A stretch of 54,786 nucleotides of DNA from Veillonella sp. KGMB01456 (GCF_023051165.1 NZ_JALKIG010000013.1:1-54786); one strand, 5' to 3'; positions 26,993 through 36,296 are shown, counted from the first letter of the stretch. Notes: generated by a model from the letters alone, not told the origin. Numbers and translations: made by a program.

Positions 26993-27730
26993 CTAGCTGC
27001 CAAACTCAATTTTCCCTTCGGAAACAACCGGCTCACCGTTCACCGTTTTAGGGCGGTATGCACTGCTGCGCGCCTGTTGCAACGCCCAGCGATCTAACGA
27101 ACCGTTACCACTGCTGCTGATAATATCTACATCCACAGCTCGACCCGCTTCATTGATCAATACATATACCACGACATTACCTTTACCCGGTAATGAACGG
27201 GGTCCTAAATATTCCGCATCAATGACGATATCTCCGGCCGGTTCAGTACCTTCGCCGCCGGCAACGCCGCCTTGACCGCTACCGCCGCCACTACCGGTTC
27301 CTTCGCCGGCTTCACTGCCACTGCCGCCGCCCGAACCGGATGATTCACCGGCATACGAACCGGTTGCAGCCGGTGCTACCGGTGCCGCCGGTACTTGCGG
27401 TGTATCTTTTTTGATTACCTGTTCTACGGGCACACCGTTTTTAATATCCGCAATCTGCTCTTCGGTTAACGGTGCCGGCGGTTGTACCGTCGACTTTTGC
27501 GGCGCTGCTACAGCCGGCCCCGCCGAAGGACCCGCATCTCCGACTACACTGATGGTAATCGGCGTCTTATCGGGCACGAGTTCCGTTTTTTGCAAAAACG
27601 ACCACACCATACCGCTCATCAACGCCACATTGATAATCACGGACGTCGTAATCGCCATGCGCCAGCGATTTTTATAAATATGAGCAAACGGCGACGTTTT
27701 TTGCGTTACCTCTTGTACGTTTTCACTCAT
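26993..27730 (-). CDS. tonB: TonB energy-transducing protein
   Basis: TonB spans the periplasm and transmits proton-motive energy from ExbB/ExbD to outer-membrane receptors. The 245-residue protein has a cytoplasmic N-terminus, one membrane helix at about residues 27-46, a periplasmic linker and a C-terminal TonB domain from about residue 165 (YLGPRSLPGKGNVVVYVLINEAGRAVDV, ending YRPKTVNGEPV). The linker is odd: besides a Pro/Ala/Val part it has a long Gly/Ser/Glu-rich run rather than the usual Pro-Lys/Pro-Glu repeats. It is nine bases after exbD and closes the operon. Confidence 0.93.
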   Translation of the reverse strand: MSENVQEVTQKTSPFAHIYKNRWRMAITTSVIINVALMSGMVWSFLQKTELVPDKTPITISVVGDAGPSAGPAVAAPQKSTVQPPAPLTEEQIADIKNGVPVEQVIKKDTPQVPAAPVAPAATGSYAGESSGSGGGSGSEAGEGTGSGGGSGQGGVAGGEGTEPAGDIVIDAEYLGPRSLPGKGNVVVYVLINEAGRAVDVDIISSSGNGSLDRWALQQARSSAYRPKTVNGEPVVSEGKIEFGS

Positions 27731-27738
27731 ACTATCAC

Positions 27739-28143
27739 CTACTTACTTTCGGTAGCTACGGCAATCTTATTGAGCTGCATATTTTTGAGCGTATCCAAAA
27801 CTTGAACAAATTCACCATACTGCGCACGTTGGTCGGCTCTGAGAATAATCGTTAAATCACCGCCTTTAGCTTTTTCAGCTTCAAGACGTTTGGCCATACC
27901 GTTCAAGTCGTACGCATCCTGCTCTACATAAATTTTGCCATCCGCCGTGATGGTAATCGGAATCTTACGCTGCAAATCAACCGAACTGGCTGTGGCTGTC
28001 GGTAAGTTCACAGGCATGGATTTTTGCACGACCATGGACAACATACTCATCATGAAAAACACTAATAGGAAGAATATAATGTCAATCATGGGGATAATCA
28101 TAAGCTTTGGTTTATTAGTTGTACGAAGGCTTCGGATATTCAC
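27739..28143 (-). CDS. exbD: Biopolymer transport protein ExbD
   Basis: A 134-residue ExbD with one N-terminal helix containing the essential aspartate in PMIDIIFFLLVFFM and a periplasmic domain (ITADGKIYVEQDAYDLNGM). It works with ExbB as the proton-driven motor for TonB. It starts one base after the exbB stop region and is followed by tonB nine bases later. Confidence 0.95.
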   Translation of the reverse strand: MNIRSLRTTNKPKLMIIPMIDIIFFLLVFFMMSMLSMVVQKSMPVNLPTATASSVDLQRKIPITITADGKIYVEQDAYDLNGMAKRLEAEKAKGGDLTIILRADQRAQYGEFVQVLDTLKNMQLNKIAVATESK

Positions 28144-28144
28144 A

Positions 28145-28759
28145 TTAAGCCTCTTTCGCTACAACATCAACGGCCGCATTCATATACACATTACCGATTT
28201 CTTCCATATCGGTAATAAGACCGTCTTGTTTATGCACCAAATAGGAATGGATAACGAGGGCTACGATAGCCACAACAAGGCCTGTTGCTGTAGCAATCAA
28301 CGCTTCGCCCACGCCGCCGGTAATAGCGAATGGCTGACCGTCGGATACAGATAACACGCTGAAAGAGCTGATCATACCGGTAACCGTACCGAGCAAACCG
28401 AGGAGCGGAGCCAAGGTAACGATAGTTTCCAAATAACTCAAGCGAGCACGTAAGCGACCCGCAATGGCACCGGCTGCGCCCTGTAACGCGGCATTTTTGG
28501 ATTTAACTGTGTCGCGGTAAATAGCCGACGTAAGCATTTCGGCTGCCACACCGCCATCTTCGGCACACAAAGCTTCCAAACCTTTTTGATTATTGGCTGC
28601 CGTTAACACAGGTACTTCTTCGCGCAAACGATTCATATTGGATTGCGCTGCACGATAGGTGCGCACCCGTTCTACCAAGATAGCGATAGCTATAATCGAG
28701 CAAAGTAACAACGGATACATTACTAATCCGCCTTGGTGAAATAATTCTAATAGTTCCAT
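28145..28759 (-). CDS. exbB: Biopolymer transport protein ExbB
   Basis: A 204-residue MotA/TolQ/ExbB family protein with three helices: residues about 15-32, then LETIVTLAPLLGLLGTVTGMISSF and GEALIATATGLVVAIVALVIHSYL. It is preceded by AAAGGAG. It follows the second receptor gene by 160 bases on the same strand, so the motor is encoded together with a receptor it powers. Confidence 0.95.
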   Translation of the reverse strand: MELLELFHQGGLVMYPLLLCSIIAIAILVERVRTYRAAQSNMNRLREEVPVLTAANNQKGLEALCAEDGGVAAEMLTSAIYRDTVKSKNAALQGAAGAIAGRLRARLSYLETIVTLAPLLGLLGTVTGMISSFSVLSVSDGQPFAITGGVGEALIATATGLVVAIVALVIHSYLVHKQDGLITDMEEIGNVYMNAAVDVVAKEA

Positions 28760-28919
28760 GAGATACTCCTTTGTTTAAATAAAATAATCTATTAATCACC
28801 GCCTTAAAGTCGGTCATTTAACGTTTTAAAATCACTTAACATACAGTGCCGGCCAATAATTTATAATTTTAAATTTACCGAGCCCATCAACTTCACGACC
28901 TAACCTTTTCAAAAAAATT

Positions 28920-30830
28920 TTAGAAGCTATGTTCCACACCTACTACATAATGGCGTTCCGGCATAGCATACGCACCAACCGGATAGTTATACGGTTCTAC
29001 TTCATAGGATTCATTGGTTAAGTTCAGGCCCTGCGCGTAAATCTTCGTGGAATCACTCAATTTATAACTTACGTTCAAGTCCCAGTTAAAATAGGAGGAA
29101 TCCGTGTAATAAGCGGTTGAACGACCGGTTACATAACGGAAGTTGTTGGATACGTACCAACGATTCTTTTCATAACTTACTTCCAAGCCATAAGAGTTCG
29201 GATGACGGTTCTTATCGTCATTTGTCATACCGCTACCGGTATCAACACGTTGACGCAAGAAGTTGTAAGATGCACGAAGTTTCCAAGCATCATCCAATTT
29301 ATAAGTAGCGCTCAAGTTGAGACCTTGGCGTTTTTCTTTATTTACGTTGTAGTACACTGTTTTGGCAATGCTTGTATCCCATACCCAATCAAGAGCATCT
29401 TTCAATTTGCTTTCATAGATGCTGGCCGATACGAGTAAACGATCGGATACTTGACTGTCAATCCCTAATGTTACGGTATACGATTTTTCCTGTTTCAAAT
29501 CAGGGTTACCAATCCAGTACGGGGAGTTAGCGTATAACATCTTAAGAGTCGGGTTATTAACGGCCTGGCCCCAAGAAATGTAAGCATGGGTATTTTCATC
29601 GAGTTTTTTATTCAAACCGATATGAGATGCCCAGTCACCGCCGAATGTATCGTGATGTTCATAGCGAGTGCCAAGGTTAGCGGTCCAGCCATTGCCGAGT
29701 TCCCATTTATCTTCCACATAAGCCGCCTTCGTTTTAGCCCCTTTGTTAAAAGAAACACCATCATTGGTTTCGTCGATATCTTCTTTGTTAAAAGTAGCAC
29801 CACTGATTAAGGTATGGTCACCAAGTTTCCATGTTTTTTGGCCTTCTAAACCAAACATAGTCAAGTCATGTTCATACGGTGTGCCGGCAAACGGTGCATC
29901 CGCTTTTTCAGTATTGCGGTAAGCACGTACGAACGTGCCGGAATCGGAACCGAAGTTATAGGTCACGCCATAGCTCATGTCGGTTGTATTACTCTTCATG
30001 CCGGAACCGTAAGCAACACCGTTTTGTGGATCGCTGAGGTAAATGCCGAAGCCGTCTTTACGATGGCTATAGGAGAAATCTACCATCATGCGGTCATCAT
30101 CAAAATAATGGTCAAAACGAGCCGTTACATTATTACGGTTAATGGAACTGTCCGGGAATTCATGAGAATTACCGTTGCTGTCTTTATAGTGATAATTTTT
30201 TTGACGCGTTTTGCTGTAGGATACGAAGTACGCATTACTTTCATCACCGCCTTGCGCCGTAATACCGGTTTTCCAGTAACCCCAGCTGCCGACTTCACCT
30301 TTAACGGTCGTCTTTTGACCCATAGTACCTTCTTTGGTAATGATGTTAATAACACCGGCTACGGCACGTTCACCGTAGAGCGCGGAGTTAGGGCCTTTTA
30401 CCACTTCGATACGTTCAATATTTTCAACCGGGAACTGGTCGATATCGATGGCATTATTGGCACCGGATACAATTAAATGATCCCAGTTCATTTTACGGCC
30501 GTTTACCATAACGAGCACACGGGTGTCACCGTTAAGTTCAGGGTACGATGCAAAACCTTTCTGAACTACCGGCACATTATTGGCTTTCAACGCATCAGAC
30601 ACACTATTGTAGTTGCCTTGTTCAATTTCTTTAGCCGTAATAACGGTCGTATCCGCCGGAATGTCCACTTTTTCTTCCGATAAACGACTGGCTGTTACGA
30701 GCACAACTTTCCCTAAATCTTGCAAATTGCTTTCATCGTAGTCGGCGGCCCACACACTGCCGCTCGTAGCGGTAATTACCAAAGCTGTCAAAACAGCTTT
30801 ACTTACACCATTGCGATGATTCAATTTCAT
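28920..30830 (-). CDS. TonB-dependent outer-membrane receptor
   Basis: A 636-residue receptor of the CirA/BtuB size class. The signal peptide ends at VWAA (about residue 29). SNLQDLGKVVLVTASR follows and contains a clear TonB box (VVLVTAS). The plug has NIERIEVVKGPNSALYGERAVAGVINIITKEG, and the barrel ends HYVVGVEHSF. Its ATG overlaps the stop of the binding-protein gene as TAATG, so transport and receptor genes form one unit. Ligand could be a catecholate siderophore, heme or a corrinoid; the sequence alone does not decide. Confidence 0.92.
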   Translation of the reverse strand: MKLNHRNGVSKAVLTALVITATSGSVWAADYDESNLQDLGKVVLVTASRLSEEKVDIPADTTVITAKEIEQGNYNSVSDALKANNVPVVQKGFASYPELNGDTRVLVMVNGRKMNWDHLIVSGANNAIDIDQFPVENIERIEVVKGPNSALYGERAVAGVINIITKEGTMGQKTTVKGEVGSWGYWKTGITAQGGDESNAYFVSYSKTRQKNYHYKDSNGNSHEFPDSSINRNNVTARFDHYFDDDRMMVDFSYSHRKDGFGIYLSDPQNGVAYGSGMKSNTTDMSYGVTYNFGSDSGTFVRAYRNTEKADAPFAGTPYEHDLTMFGLEGQKTWKLGDHTLISGATFNKEDIDETNDGVSFNKGAKTKAAYVEDKWELGNGWTANLGTRYEHHDTFGGDWASHIGLNKKLDENTHAYISWGQAVNNPTLKMLYANSPYWIGNPDLKQEKSYTVTLGIDSQVSDRLLVSASIYESKLKDALDWVWDTSIAKTVYYNVNKEKRQGLNLSATYKLDDAWKLRASYNFLRQRVDTGSGMTNDDKNRHPNSYGLEVSYEKNRWYVSNNFRYVTGRSTAYYTDSSYFNWDLNVSYKLSDSTKIYAQGLNLTNESYEVEPYNYPVGAYAMPERHYVVGVEHSF

Positions 30831-31855
30831 TATTTTACCTCCTCGAATCCCTGAGCAATTCTCTCCAGGGCATCTACCACACGACCGTTACCATTGTTAA
30901 CATCCGCAAACGGCACGGCTATAATGCGCCGCTCCCGAATAGCACGCATATTACGCAAATTCGGATCTTTTAACAATTCGGCAATCGCCTCCTCAGCACT
31001 TGGCGTACGATTACCTTGACTTACGGTCACAAACACAATTACATCCGGGTCGAACGCCAACACACGTTCCGGCCCCACAACTGAAATCTGTCGGTCGGTC
31101 AGGTTATGACCGCCCGCTTTTTTGACAATGTCATCCACAAGATAAACCGGTCCGTATAAGCTATAAGTACTATGCCCATGGGCTTGTAAAATAATGACAT
31201 TTGGCTTATAGTTCCGTTGATTTACTTGTTCAGTCACTTTTTGCACTCGCTTTTGTAATTGTTCTTTATAGGCACTTGCCCGCTCCGGGACCTGAAAAAG
31301 CTGTCCCATATCATCAATAAAGGGATATACTGTACTCTCCATAGTCGGCTGATTCTTACGAATCGTAGCAGGCACAATATATACACCGATATTTCGTTCA
31401 TACCACTGCCGCACATCACCCAGTGCGGCCGGCGTAAAATGATGTGACCAGCCCATAAGTAAGTCAGGCTGCAACGCCATAACCTGTTCACGGCTGGGCA
31501 CATAACTATTCGTTACCAAAGGCAAACGACTATAGGTCTCGCGGTATCGCTCCGGTTCTTCACCGTAAGGCTCTACCGTACCGACAATTCGGTTCTCGAG
31601 GCCCAAATCAATGAGTAATTCCGTCGCACCGGGATACGTAATAATCACACGACTCGGCGGTTCTTCATATTCAAAACTCATTGGATTTCCGTCACTGTCA
31701 AAATTTCGAATAACGATACCGCCTTGATTGGCACTTACCTCACCAACAGGTTGCCAGCGACCGTTAGTATACGCAAACCACACGACTAATACTAAGGCAC
31801 TAAGCGCTACCAAGCCGATTAAGCGCCGACTCCATCGCTCCCACCGGGACATCAT
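30830..31855 (-). CDS. Membrane-anchored ABC substrate-binding protein
   Basis: A 341-residue FecB/BtuF-type binding protein. The mature part has PSRVIITYPGATELLIDLGLENRIVG, REQVMALQPDLLMGW and VLAFDPDVIVFV. The N-terminus has a hydrophobic helix (about residues 11-28) but no lipobox cysteine and no obvious cleavage site, so it may stay as a membrane-anchored protein. It overlaps the ATPase gene by four bases (ATGA) and the receptor gene by one. Confidence 0.88.
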   Translation of the reverse strand: MMSRWERWSRRLIGLVALSALVLVVWFAYTNGRWQPVGEVSANQGGIVIRNFDSDGNPMSFEYEEPPSRVIITYPGATELLIDLGLENRIVGTVEPYGEEPERYRETYSRLPLVTNSYVPSREQVMALQPDLLMGWSHHFTPAALGDVRQWYERNIGVYIVPATIRKNQPTMESTVYPFIDDMGQLFQVPERASAYKEQLQKRVQKVTEQVNQRNYKPNVIILQAHGHSTYSLYGPVYLVDDIVKKAGGHNLTDRQISVVGPERVLAFDPDVIVFVTVSQGNRTPSAEEAIAELLKDPNLRNMRAIRERRIIAVPFADVNNGNGRVVDALERIAQGFEEVK

Positions 31856-32646
31856 GGCGAATCACCCGAATTCCCAATCATGCTCTGCCTACGATACGTC
31901 ACAATCGGCGTGCCGTCGTCATGGGCCGACACAATCCCTTTCACATCATACACATCACGAATCAGCTCTTCGCTGATAAGTTCTGCCGGGGAACCGTGAT
32001 TCACGAGACGTCCTTTTTTCATGATAAAAATCTCATCACAAAAGAGCGAAGCCAAGTTCAAATCATGAAGTGCGGCAATGACGCCAACACCAAGACCTTT
32101 AATCACTTCCAACAGTTCCAATTGATAGGTTATATCCAGATGGTTCGTCGGCTCATCTAAAATTAAGTACGACGGTTGTTGGCAAAGCACACGAGCCAAC
32201 ATGACACGTTGCTGCTCACCGCCGGATAACGAAGCAAAGCTTCGTTTAGCTCGGTCCCACATTCCAACCTTTCGGAGGGCCTCCATGGCAAGCTGTGCGT
32301 CTTCTTCCGTGTCATCGTCAAAACCTTTTTTATATGGCGTACGACCCATCATTACAATTTGCCACACCGTAAAATCAAAGTTGACCGCATGAAACTGTCC
32401 CATCACACCGATTTGCTGAGCCGCTTCGCGAAGCGGAATCGCCGCCAATGGCGTACCGTCAAAGGTTATTTCACCCTGCTGAATGGGAAGGACTCGGTAT
32501 AAATGTTTCAATAAGGTCGACTTGCCGCACCCATTCGGCCCCATAAGTCCTACAAATTTATCGCCCGGAATGGTGAGTGATAAATCATTTAGAATTTGAT
32601 TGTTACCGGCACGGTAGCTAAGATTTTTTACTACAATTTCTTTCAT
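31852..32646 (-). CDS. Iron/corrinoid ABC transporter ATP-binding protein
   Basis: A 264-residue FecE/BtuD-like ATPase. Walker A is GPNGCGKST, the signature LSGGEQQRVMLARVL, Walker B YLILDEPTNHLD and the H-loop is in AALHDLNLA. It starts nine bases after the permease stop and overlaps the binding-protein gene by four bases. It should energise the permease encoded just upstream. Confidence 0.94.
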   Translation of the reverse strand: MKEIVVKNLSYRAGNNQILNDLSLTIPGDKFVGLMGPNGCGKSTLLKHLYRVLPIQQGEITFDGTPLAAIPLREAAQQIGVMGQFHAVNFDFTVWQIVMMGRTPYKKGFDDDTEEDAQLAMEALRKVGMWDRAKRSFASLSGGEQQRVMLARVLCQQPSYLILDEPTNHLDITYQLELLEVIKGLGVGVIAALHDLNLASLFCDEIFIMKKGRLVNHGSPAELISEELIRDVYDVKGIVSAHDDGTPIVTYRRQSMIGNSGDSP

Positions 32647-32655
32647 ACCAGCCTC

Positions 32656-33759
32656 CTAACCGCCAAAATTCCGACTTGAACCAAAGAGAAGTTTCATAAA
32701 GAGCGGCGCCCCCATTAAGGCTGTCAAAATGCCGATTGGCAAATCGCCGGCCGGCAACAGCACACGAGACAGTAAATCGGCCAACACAAGGAAAATGGCA
32801 CCACCCAACACAACTACGGGCAGCAACCGCTTATGACCGACACCTACAAAGGCACGCGACATGTGAGGAATAACGAGCCCCACAAACCCGATAATACCGC
32901 ACTGCGAGACGAGCACACCCGTTAAAAGCGCCATACAAGCCATATAGATGTACCGTTTACGCGTCGCATTAATCCCCAGTGTAACCGCCATTTCTTCGCC
33001 CAGTAGTAAGGCGTCCAAGGCACGCACCTGGGATAAAAAGTAAACAGTCATACAACCGACCACGAGAGCCGGCCAACCAAGCATGGACCATTTCGCATCG
33101 GCTAGCGAACCCATTGTCCAAAACGCGGCACTTTGCATGCCTTCCGCATCACCGGCCATGTAGATAATAAAATTGGACAAAGCCGTACATAAGGCACTCA
33201 CAACCGCACCGGCCAAGACGAGCTTGACCGTCGAGCTGCGTCGCCCCATACCGGCCAAAGCAAGTACTGCCAGAGTTGCCACGATGGCACCGCCAAAAGC
33301 CCACAGCGGCACCCCTACATTAGCGGCTCCTAATAAATGACCTAACAGAATCGCTACAACTGCCCCCACCGAGGCACCGGACGCAATCCCCAAAATAAAT
33401 GGTTCCGCCAGCGGATTTTGCACCGACGCCTGCATAATCGCACCGGATAAAGCCAGTCCGGCACCGACTAATGCGGCCAATATGACACGAGGTATGCGAA
33501 TATCCCAAATAATATCCGTCATGGCGGGTGGCACCGACTCAGGCACCACGCTCCCCGTTAATTTTGCACTTATTACCGTCATTACTTGCTCTGCCGAGAT
33601 AGTTACACTGCCCAAGGCTACTGCGGCTATAATTGCGCATAATAAAAAGGCAGTCAGAACCGGTACGGCCCAACTGCCCAATGTTTCAGTTCGATGCTTC
33701 GTAGCGGTCTGTAACTCTTGCAGGCGTTCTTGACGTGTCATTAATTCGACATCGTTCAT
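32656..33759 (-). CDS. FecCD-type ABC transporter permease
   Basis: A 367-residue FecCD permease and first gene of the permease, ATPase, binding protein, receptor, exbB, exbD, tonB unit. Family stretches include GAGLALSGAIMQASVQNPLAEPFILGIASGASVG and CGIIGFVGLVIPHMSRAF. The start was set at ATG 33759 behind GAGGG; a TTG directly before it is unlikely. Only one permease gene is present here, so it would act as a homodimer. Confidence 0.93.
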   Translation of the reverse strand: MNDVELMTRQERLQELQTATKHRTETLGSWAVPVLTAFLLCAIIAAVALGSVTISAEQVMTVISAKLTGSVVPESVPPAMTDIIWDIRIPRVILAALVGAGLALSGAIMQASVQNPLAEPFILGIASGASVGAVVAILLGHLLGAANVGVPLWAFGGAIVATLAVLALAGMGRRSSTVKLVLAGAVVSALCTALSNFIIYMAGDAEGMQSAAFWTMGSLADAKWSMLGWPALVVGCMTVYFLSQVRALDALLLGEEMAVTLGINATRKRYIYMACMALLTGVLVSQCGIIGFVGLVIPHMSRAFVGVGHKRLLPVVVLGGAIFLVLADLLSRVLLPAGDLPIGILTALMGAPLFMKLLFGSSRNFGG

Positions 33760-34254
33760 CAACTACCCTCATTTCGTTATGACATAAAAACAGGTCAACA
33801 GTATACGTCCCTGATTCCAATAACACTTACCTGAAAATATGAGGTACTATTACATATCGGCTTACTCAAGCCAACTGAAATCGTCGCGCAGTGCTAACCT
33901 TGTCGAAAGAGGCCAAATTTTTGGCTACAAATATTACATTGTCCTATGCTACTTAGCATTCGTTTATTATGTATTAAAATTTATAGAATTGAGAAAAAAT
34001 TCTTCTATTGCATACATTATTTTATATAAAATGATAGTAACTGTCAATACTAACTCATGAAAACTTCCTTTAAAACACTATATATAATCTTATTTTTCAA
34101 AATTACCCTTCAACTTAAGAGGAATTAAAATTCAACTTCATCTCATTATCATTAAGTTTGTAAACCTTCACTTCAAAAATTAAGATAACAACTCTTGAAT
34201 TACTACTCAGTAATTTAAATAAGCTCCATTCCGACAATAATTATCACAAAGAAA
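33760..34254. other. Regulatory region upstream of the iron-uptake operon
   Basis: About 500 AT-rich bases without a credible ORF. A Fur-box-like core, TAATGATAAT on the minus strand near 34148-34160, matches the first half of the classical Fur site but not the second. AATTCAACTT at 34130-34139 also occurs upstream of the other receptor gene (26865-26874). A GGCTT/AAGCC hairpin near 33862-33875 may belong to the leader. No cobalamin riboswitch core was found. Confidence 0.35.
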
Positions 34255-34285
34255 AACCGATGTATTCTGTGAAAATACACCGGTT
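34255..34285 (-). terminator. Terminator of the HAD-ferredoxin unit
   Basis: AACCGATGTATT pairs with AATACACCGGTT with one mismatch around six bases; TTTTTCTTTG follows on the minus strand. Confidence 0.7.
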
Positions 34286-34456
34286 ATAAAACCAACACGT
34301 TCTCCTATATGCCTAAAAACGCCCCTCAAAAATAAAAGCGATTAGCATCATATCTCAGGTTCCCACGCAAAGCTTATTTACCTTACGAAAGCCCTAAAAA
34401 TCACTACTAATCGCCTAATCCATATTAACTTGTACTTCAACTAAATATTCACCATA

Positions 34457-34690
34457 CTAGTCTCTATCAACTTTGATACGTTCAATAGCACCAACGGGAC
34501 AAATCTCATAACAATCGCCGCAACCGATGCAGCCGCTGCCGATAAAAAACTGCTGCGGTTCTTCCACGATAATCTGCACCGGGCAATCCATGGCACAGGC
34601 TCCGCATTTAACGCATCGCTCACCATTCACCACGAAACGCCAACTTACCGCATCCTTAAGTTCGGTCGGCAGTTCTTCCTTACTGTTCAT
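34457..34690 (-). CDS. Two-cluster 4Fe-4S ferredoxin-type protein
   Basis: A 77-residue protein with two complete 4Fe-4S motifs, CVKCGACAMDCP and CIGCGDCYEICP. About 20 residues precede the first motif. Its ATG overlaps the stop of the HAD phosphatase gene (TAATG), so the two are cotranslated. It likely transfers electrons in the cytoplasm; no partner enzyme is adjacent. Confidence 0.92.
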   Translation of the reverse strand: MNSKEELPTELKDAVSWRFVVNGERCVKCGACAMDCPVQIIVEEPQQFFIGSGCIGCGDCYEICPVGAIERIKVDRD

Positions 34691-35577
34691 TATTTCACCA
34701 ATTCTTTAGACGCCGCTACAACAGCACGCACCACTTGAGCCACACCATCTTCATCATTAGTCGGCGCCAAATATTTGGCCGTTGCTTTCGTCGTAGCCTC
34801 ACCATTGGCCATGGCAAACGATACGCCTGCATACGCGAGCATCGTCAAATCATTGTTACTGTCCCCGATAGTCATTACCTCATCGGCCGTAATCCCCAAC
34901 TTATTAGCCAACGCTTCCACCGCACGGCCTTTGCTGATGCCGGGTTGTACAAACTCCAAATTACCTTCACTGGACTGAATAATCGTAAAATGATCGTCCC
35001 CTTCAAAATGCTTCAGAATAGCCTGCTTTTTCTCTTCCGTACCGTAGAACAACTGGATTTTTTCCAAATCCATGCCCGTTTCCACAATATAATCGCGCAA
35101 ATTCGGCACCATTGTACGACTGGCCTTCATGAGCGGAACCAAATGCGGCGATAAATTAGCGGCAAATTCCTCCATCTCATTGGCCGTGCCGAAAATATTC
35201 TTACCGCCATACGCTTCAATATACACATCAAACGGCAACAACTCATCCAATAACCGCAGCCCTTCTTCATTACTGAAAGACTGATGGAAAATCACTTTGG
35301 ACTCGCCATTCTTCTGCTCTACAACTACAGCCCCGTTACTGCAAATATATTCCTCAATCTCCGGTAAACGATGCAACACCTCGCCCATCTCACCGAACGC
35401 ACGACCGCTGGCTACCGCCACCGTAATACCCTCAGCCATCGCTTCCTTCATAGCCTGCACCGTCACATCACTGACATGCTTATCCGTATCAACAAGCGTT
35501 CCGTCCACATCCGAAACAATCAACTTAATCGGCTTTTTCAAAAAACTCTTATCAAAAGTTGTAATATCCGTCGCCAT
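34690..35577 (-). CDS. Cof-type HAD hydrolase
   Basis: A 295-residue HAD-superfamily phosphatase of the Cof/YbiV subfamily (class IIB cap). Motif I is SDVDGTLVDTD near residue 21, motif II is the Ser in AVASGRAFGEM, motif III Lys is in ISKGRAVEAL and motif IV is GDSNNDLTMLAYAG. Such enzymes dephosphorylate sugar phosphates or flavin/pyridoxal phosphates; the substrate cannot be read from sequence. AGGAGG precedes the ATG at good spacing. The ferredoxin gene overlaps its 3' end. Confidence 0.93.
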   Translation of the reverse strand: MATDITTFDKSFLKKPIKLIVSDVDGTLVDTDKHVSDVTVQAMKEAMAEGITVAVASGRAFGEMGEVLHRLPEIEEYICSNGAVVVEQKNGESKVIFHQSFSNEEGLRLLDELLPFDVYIEAYGGKNIFGTANEMEEFAANLSPHLVPLMKASRTMVPNLRDYIVETGMDLEKIQLFYGTEEKKQAILKHFEGDDHFTIIQSSEGNLEFVQPGISKGRAVEALANKLGITADEVMTIGDSNNDLTMLAYAGVSFAMANGEATTKATAKYLAPTNDEDGVAQVVRAVVAASKELVK

Positions 35578-35731
35578 GCAAAACCTCCTCTAATTTCTTT
35601 CTTATAAATACACTTATTAAGTGTTTAATCCCTTTATTAACTACTTTTTATCTTAGTACCTTTAAATTTTATTATAGCATATCTTAATGTGCCTTCCGAC
35701 TAAATAATTCTTAAACAAAGTCCTTTAATAA

Positions 35732-35814
35732 AAAAGGGGCCTATACCTTTCTTGCTCCTAGCCTACAGCTTCGCTGATAGGAAAAGTCGCATCGAAAGGT
35801 ATAGGCCTCCTTTT
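35732..35814 (+). repeat. Palindromic repeat element, copy A
   Basis: Left arm AAAAGGGGCCTATACCTTTC (35732-35751) pairs with the right arm at 35794-35814, apart from one extra base. The core between them, 35752-35793, is nearly identical in inverted orientation to the cores of copies B and C, including GCCTACAGCTTCGCTGATAG. A TTTTCT then CTCAGAGTAC tail follows, as in copy C. Confidence 0.85.
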
Positions 35815-35902
35815 CTACTCAGAGTACATTAGCCTTTTTTAGAATTATTTAGTCCGGCAAACTTAAGATATGATAAGGGGGGCGTGTGTGTGATAACTAC
35901 TC

Positions 35903-36210
35903 CGTAGCGAGCGAAGCAATGCGGAAAGCCCCTAAATAACACCTGAGCCACGCCACCACCGCTCATTACGCTAAAAACCATCACACTCCCCGTAGCGAGC
36001 GAAGCAATGCGGAGAACACCTAAATAACACCTGAGTCACGCCACCACCGCTCATTGCACTAATACAAAACCACATCCCCCGCAGCGAGCGAAGCAATGCG
36101 GAAAGCCCCTAAATAACACCTGAGCCACGCCACCACTGCTCATTGCACTAATACAAAACCACATCCCCCGTAGTGAGCGAAGCAATGCGGAGAAGCCCTA
36201 AATAACCTCC
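35903..36210. repeat. Tandem array of 88-89 bp repeats
   Basis: Units begin at 35903, 35991, 36080 and 36169 with CGTAGCGAGCGAAGCAATGC or a close variant; the fourth unit is partial. Each unit also contains CTAAATAACACCTGAG and CACGCCACCACCGCTCATT. The whole unit is conserved, so there are no unique spacers. Related CTAAATAA/GAG strings recur at 36251, 37372, 37500 and 37613, tying the array to the palindromic elements nearby. No ORF runs through it. Confidence 0.9.
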
Positions 36211-36296
36211 ACACTCCCTTCCCCCGTATAAAGCGATTCGGCCACTGCAACTAAATAACCTCTGAGAAACGGCGCTATCGTACTCCGGTCACCAAA

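Noticed and set aside
33760-34254. Cobalamin riboswitch before the ABC/receptor operon
   Set aside because: I looked for the B12-box and the conserved core on the minus strand and found neither.
35903-36210. Possible CRISPR array
   Set aside because: The repeated unit is 88-89 bp and conserved across its whole length, with no unique spacers and no cas genes nearby.
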